A stretch of 12,500 bases of DNA from Acropora yongei (lineage: Eukaryota; Cnidaria; Anthozoa; Scleractinia; Acroporidae). The position numbers were made by a program, and so were the translations under genes. The notes below the pieces were generated by a model. The model made no database searches. It worked only from the letters and a program-made list of their open reading frames with translations, and was not told the origin of the DNA. The stretch spans positions 826,892-839,391 of the forward strand of contig BLFN01000798.1 in the NCBI GenBank assembly GCA_014634225.1, read 5' to 3'. The first letter of the stretch is position 1, and each line of letters opens with the position of its first letter. Positions 10,098 to 12,500 of the stretch are shown here, piece after piece.

Positions 10098-11005
10098 AAA
10101 ATAAGACTAAGACGATCATTTGACTCTGAAGATGGCTTCCGCATAGGTTGTCGAATGTCAGTCACAAACAACAGTCCTTCTCAGGACTCCAATCACCCAG
10201 ATGATCTTTTTCAATTAAGGCAATCTGGTTACGGTCATTGTTACTTAAGGCCTTAATGTCGGCTCACCTAACTTTTCGACCGGCATGCCTTTTCCTAACC
10301 TACAACATTGGGTATCATCACCACGTGGTCTGGTGTTTGGTGTGGCAAAGGGGTTCCATTAGTAAAAAGCCTCATGATTCAACCAATAATTGGCAAAAAT
10401 ACTAATAAAAATGACATCATTGCATCCAACTTTAAGGCTTTGAGTTAGCAACAACATCATCATGTCAACATTATTCATTTCAATTGAATTAAAGGGAAGG
10501 ATATCAGAGGTTATCCCTATCTTGGGTATCCGTCCGCAGCCAGAAGTTACTTACGGCGAGAAGCGGACAGACCACAACACCAGCACCTCCATGTCCTACT
10601 CTATGCGACTAGCGTGTGGGTTGTTTAACGTCCCACAGTTTTTATGAACACTGAAGTCTTGGGGCTACGGTCTAAAATTTTAATCCGAGAAGACTTGACA
10701 GTCGAAACATTTGCAGATTTAATTACAAGCCTGAGTGGTGGTCCCGGCGACCGGGGTTCGAACCCGCGACCTCCTGCAAGGTAGTCCGATACTCGACGAA
10801 GTGGGCCATCAGTTGTCTTCTTAGTCTTGTAGTGTGGCCTTTTAGAGACTTACTTCAAGCCGGCCATCTTGCTGGAGAGAAGGTACAGCACAAAGGGCAG
10901 CAACGACACCGGGAACCCCACGCCTTACTCTTTTCGAATAGAGTATGGGTTCCTTAAGGTCCCACATTTTGAACATGAAAGGTATTGTGAGACGGGGTGT
11001 ACGGT

Positions 11006-11044
<39 letters not shown>

Positions 11045-11755
11045 AGGCAGATGAAATTGCAAAGTAAGCACTTTCTCCTTAGTTATTTTAAGACCCTAAG
11101 TGATGACCCGGCCGAAGTGGAACTCACAACCTCCCGCATGACAGCCCGATGCTCAACCATCGGTGCCACTGGTGGTTGAGCTTCGTGCAGAAGCCAATTT
11201 AGTGAAATCAACATTACAGTGTTACGAGTTAAAACTATAGTGGTATTGGATGCACTAATGCACCACAACAGGTGTTACATAAGTTTCAAAATACTCACTC
11301 GTGTTATCTGGGCTGTTAGATGGTGATTCATCATCATTTACTAATGGTATATTACGTCCTACAAATTAATAGCATTAAGATTAAGTGTGTCAGCAACAAC
11401 AATGAAAATGATGAATGCAAGTTGTCAATATGAGGGATCTGTTGATGAATATTTTTTGTCGACGCACAACTAAACATGTCAACCATAACAATATAATTCT
11501 AACTAGTTAAAGCCAGTTTTCACCCACAATACCTCTTTTATCCATCAGTCTGATTTCATTGACATCTAATTCACTGACTGTGCCTGACATGCTTAGAAAC
11601 TCATGTTTGAAGTCAATGTACTGCAATGAGTGATGGCGAGGGTTTAATCTCTCACGAGAACAAATTCTCATTACCAACTGCTTCAGGGTCATGTCAACAG
11701 AAACTTTATATGACTTTTGTATACCAGTGGGAAGAACAATTTGAAGAATTTTGCT
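3626..11755 (-). CDS. COBL: Cordon-bleu (COBL/COBLL1)-like protein, 5' partial, seven exons
   Basis: Seven exons on the - strand, with GT-AG borders and compatible phases throughout, join to 1,792 residues plus stop: 11755-11533, 11358-11299, 9939-9847, 9668-9499, 9233-8453, 8226-4268, 3718-3626. Residues 1-74 form a Cobl ubiquitin-like domain (KILQIVLPTG ... LNPRHHSLQYIDF ... LDVNEIRLMDK). Residues 276-289 hold a KRRTAPPPPPRP motif like the KRAP motifs through which COBL binds syndapin SH3 domains. Residues 333-351 and 411-423 are further proline-rich ligands. A short heptad-like helix lies at 1070-1085. The rest is low-complexity, Ser/Thr/Glu-rich and probably disordered. COBL-family proteins organise cortical actin; here no canonical WH2 motif is visible, so actin nucleation cannot be assumed. 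Upstream exons and the start codon are outside the window. COBL and COBLL1 arose as vertebrate paralogues, so the symbol means family membership only. Confidence 0.82.
3719..4267 (-). other. Last intron of the COBL-like gene
   Basis: A 549-bp intron (gtacga ... tttttag). If retained, it adds 13 residues (VRVEFLYNFTSFH) to the giant exon before a stop at 4228-4226. No repeat recognised. Confidence 0.7.
4268..8226 (-). CDS. COBL: COBL-like giant exon (disordered tail)
   Basis: Acceptor gttttgtttag before 8226 and donor cag|gtacga after 4268. The 3,959-bp exon encodes 1,319 codons without a stop (residues 444-1762). Composition is rich in Ser, Thr, Glu, Lys and Pro. Visible elements: FPVVPPPPLYSEL near 491-503, IPPPFDF, the helix DRLRELEGMLKELDKE at 1070-1085, SSSPPTTTP, KPRSW-like RPRSWVG, a basic/hydrophobic block IRDQIMRDSMVGHRAQRSRP from 1553, GGSWADVKKRAAY, and SKRHSMPAY around 1740. 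No transmembrane or enzymatic domain is visible. The open frame running 40 codons upstream of the acceptor is intronic (poly-T). Confidence 0.9.
8453..9233 (-). CDS. COBL: COBL-like exon, proline-rich SH3-ligand region
   Basis: Acceptor tttttatctag before 9233, donor gaag|gtgacc after 8453; 260 codons plus one base. It begins TDATAPIPLPRNSGGG. Protein residues 183-442 include PKKPPPF, KRRTAPPPPPRP (278-289), KKRPAPERPARPAPPKPLR (333-351), KRRSVSLDLGLPRG (378-391) and IPPPPPSELPPPLDE (411-425). These look like KRAP/SH3, profilin or EVH1 ligands. Reading through the donor would add only GDHDSSCL before a stop at 8427. The gtgacc donor is chosen because it alone gives the phase 1 end required by the next exon. 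Confidence 0.88.
9499..9668 (-). CDS. COBL: COBL-like exon, serine-rich with RSKSLD
   Basis: Acceptor tatgcttag before 9668 and donor gag|gtaaat after 9499. It encodes 56 residues after the split Glu: an acidic Ser tract (DSESDSSS), then LLWQRSKSLDALVDGGGD. RSKSLD is a plausible basophilic kinase/14-3-3 type site. Ends in phase 0. Confidence 0.85.
9847..9939 (-). CDS. COBL: COBL-like exon, linker with RNALKMMAKGE
   Basis: Acceptor gttatttaag before 9939 and donor aacg|gtaaac after 9847. It has 30 whole codons, FPSRYGYDISSP then SFRNALKMMAKGETEREN, plus split Ile and Glu. The acceptor has a modest pyrimidine tract, but both phases fit the neighbouring exons exactly. Confidence 0.75.
10110..10200 (+). 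repeat. Probable dispersed cnidarian repeat fragment
   Basis: The segment with tttgactctgaagatggctt, gcataggttgtcgaatgtca and aacaacagtccttctcagga closely recalls an abundant interspersed sequence in anthozoan assemblies. This is from memory of the family, not a search; strand and limits are approximate. Its element class is unknown to me. Confidence 0.4.
10500..10818 (-). mobile_element. tRNA-derived SINE copy 1
   Basis: Read on the minus strand, a tRNA-like head with an intact RNA polymerase III B box (GGTTCGAACCC at about 10762-10752) and a degenerate A box (TGGCCCAC near 10810) leads into a body shared with copy 2: the words CAAGTCTTCTCGGAT, GTGGGACGTTAA and AACCCACACGCTAGTCG have counterparts there. 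Compared with copy 2 it lacks about 33 bp just after the head. Ends are approximate. Confidence 0.65.
10858..11180 (-). mobile_element. tRNA-derived SINE copy 2
   Basis: Same orientation and family as copy 1. Minus-strand order: head CACCAGTGGCACCGATGGTT with an A-box-like part, a decayed B box (GGTTGTGAGTTCC), then AAATAACTAAGGAGAAAGTG, TCAAGTCTTCTCGGATAAGG, and GTGGGACCTTAAGGAACCCA. This body matches a SINE I recall as very common in corals and sea anemones. The small open frame through its head is the familiar spurious peptide containing EHRAVMREVVSS. Ends are approximate. Confidence 0.7.
11299..11358 (-). CDS. COBL: COBL-like exon, 60-bp acidic linker
   Basis: Acceptor tttgtag before 11358 and strong donor acga|gtgagt after 11299. 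It encodes 19 whole codons (RNIPLVNDDESPSNSPDNT) with split codons on both sides that fit the neighbours (Gly on entry, Ile on exit). It was found by phase and splice signals because it is too short to stand out as an ORF. Confidence 0.82.
11533..11755 (-). CDS. COBL: COBL-like exon encoding the Cobl ubiquitin-like domain
   Basis: Acceptor aatttacag before 11755 (minus reading) and donor agag|gtattg after 11533. Begins in phase 0 and encodes 74 residues plus one base. The beta-strand VLPTG turn, the helix TLKQLVMRICSRERLNP, and the closing SELDVNEIRLMDKR match the Cobl domain layout (PF09469 by recollection; not searched). An internal ATG at 11692 lies within the domain fold, so it is not a credible start. 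Confidence 0.88.
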
Positions 11756-12500
11756 CTGTAAATTAAGAGGATAAAAAGATGATGACTGGATTCTTCCAGA
11801 AAAAAATGATATATTTGAACTCTGGAAACTCGAACATTGCCAAGGGAAATTGAATTACTTCAAGTTGTTGAGGTTTCGAGTTATTGGGTTTTGAACAAAA
11901 AGACCAGGAACACTTGATTAAAGAGATTTTATGCTGCTACATGTGTTATTTATAGCATACTACTATTTAAACATATTACTGTACTCAAGAATGAACTGTG
12001 CAAGATTGTTAAGTAATGACAAACAACTGGTCAATTTCAGATTATACGCCAATTTATTTCTCTTCGCTCGGAAGAACTGTCAAAACTGTTTGTTTACGGA
12101 CATACAAACGTGTGATATCGACAAAAGTCGATTTGTCATAATATATAAATGAGATAAATGAAATGCACTTATCAATTGCTTCTACGTGGGTCATACCCTG
12201 GGACATCCCCTGCAACCCACGGGGAATGGTACAGTTTTGGTATTTCTTTTTTGACCTCAGGCGAGGGGAGTTGTTTAGCTTTGGAAACAACCTTGTTGGA
12301 ACAAGGCAACATATTCACGGGATTTGTTTGAGTTTTGGTCAGTGGTATGTAGCTCTAGAATAAACTTTTTGCGTGCCACTTCATTTCATTTCGATACCAA
12401 ATTTCGATATTATGTTGTGGTGTTCATACCTGCCCCTAGGGAGGGGCTATTAATTTTGTCATTAATTTTATGCCCTTCACCACAGGCTTTGAATGGTTTT
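11756..12500 (-). other. COBL-like upstream intron, no exon found
   Basis: Sequence 5' of the Cobl-domain exon on the minus strand. It is AT-rich with stops in all frames, and no acceptor/donor-bounded segment gives credible N-terminal COBL sequence. It holds two small palindromes (12291-12306 and 12432-12447). The start codon must be farther right. Confidence 0.6.
12291..12306. repeat. 16-bp palindrome
   Basis: CCTTGTT at 12291-12297 and AACAAGG at 12300-12306 are exact reverse complements with a 2-base centre. Intronic; no function inferred. Confidence 0.5.

Larger units (their letters stand above)
9940..11298 (-). other. COBL-like intron carrying repeats
   Basis: A 1,359-bp intron (gtgagt ... 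gttatttaag), the largest complete one in the window. About half is repetitive: a dispersed-repeat fragment near 10110-10200 and two SINE copies at about 10500-10818 and 10858-11180. Open frames inside it are repeat-derived. Confidence 0.7.

Noticed and set aside
10745..10818. Stand-alone tRNA gene
   Set aside because: The B box is intact, but the A box is degenerate, no cloverleaf can be drawn, and the sequence continues into a SINE body shared with a second copy.
11083..11268. Small protein with PPVAPMVEHRAVMREVVSS
   Set aside because: This peptide is the translation of the SINE head, a recurrent artefact in cnidarian gene predictions.
12054..12363. Overlapping open frames on both strands, considered as a COBL first exon
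   Set aside because: No credible splice donor in phase with the exon at 11755 and no sequence resembling a COBL N-terminus.

Overview
This is a eukaryotic, probably cnidarian (anthozoan) genomic window. The evidence is dense GT-AG introns of about 100 to 1,400 bp, AT-rich introns, two metazoan genes in the 3'-end-to-3'-end (convergent) arrangement, and tRNA-derived SINE copies whose sequence resembles those I know from coral and sea-anemone assemblies. The assignment to Anthozoa is inference. There is no prokaryotic, viral or CRISPR content.

Positions 1-2400 (+ strand) hold the 3' end of WDR24, a GATOR2 subunit. Seven coding exons (81-134, 464-566, 775-837, 1191-1293, 1557-1642, 1804-1910, 2007-2142) splice in frame into the last 216 residues. 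These contain a conserved alpha-helical segment and the cysteine-rich zinc finger/RING end. A polyadenylation signal lies at 2373-2378. The start of the gene is left of the window.

Positions about 2760-11755 (- strand) hold most of a cordon-bleu (COBL/COBLL1)-like gene. Seven coding exons (11755-11533, 11358-11299, 9939-9847, 9668-9499, 9233-8453, 8226-4268, 3718-3626) join with perfectly compatible phases into 1,792 residues. The order is: N-terminal Cobl ubiquitin-like domain, short linker exons, a basic/proline-rich SH3-ligand region with a KRRxAP-type motif, a very long disordered tail in one 3,959-bp exon, and a 30-residue C-terminal exon. I see no canonical WH2 actin-binding motif, which is notable because vertebrate COBL depends on WH2 repeats. 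The first exon(s) and the start codon lie right of the window. The 3' UTR runs to a polyadenylation signal at 2782-2777.

The 1,359-bp COBL intron at 9940-11298 carries two diverged tRNA-headed SINE copies in tandem on the - strand, plus another sequence that looks like a dispersed cnidarian repeat. Positions 11756-12500 are intronic, with small palindromes and no supportable exon.

The two genes have no obvious shared pathway: WDR24 acts in amino-acid signalling to mTORC1 at the lysosome, COBL-type proteins in cortical actin organisation. Their adjacency is simply convergent neighbours about 380 bp apart between poly(A) signals.
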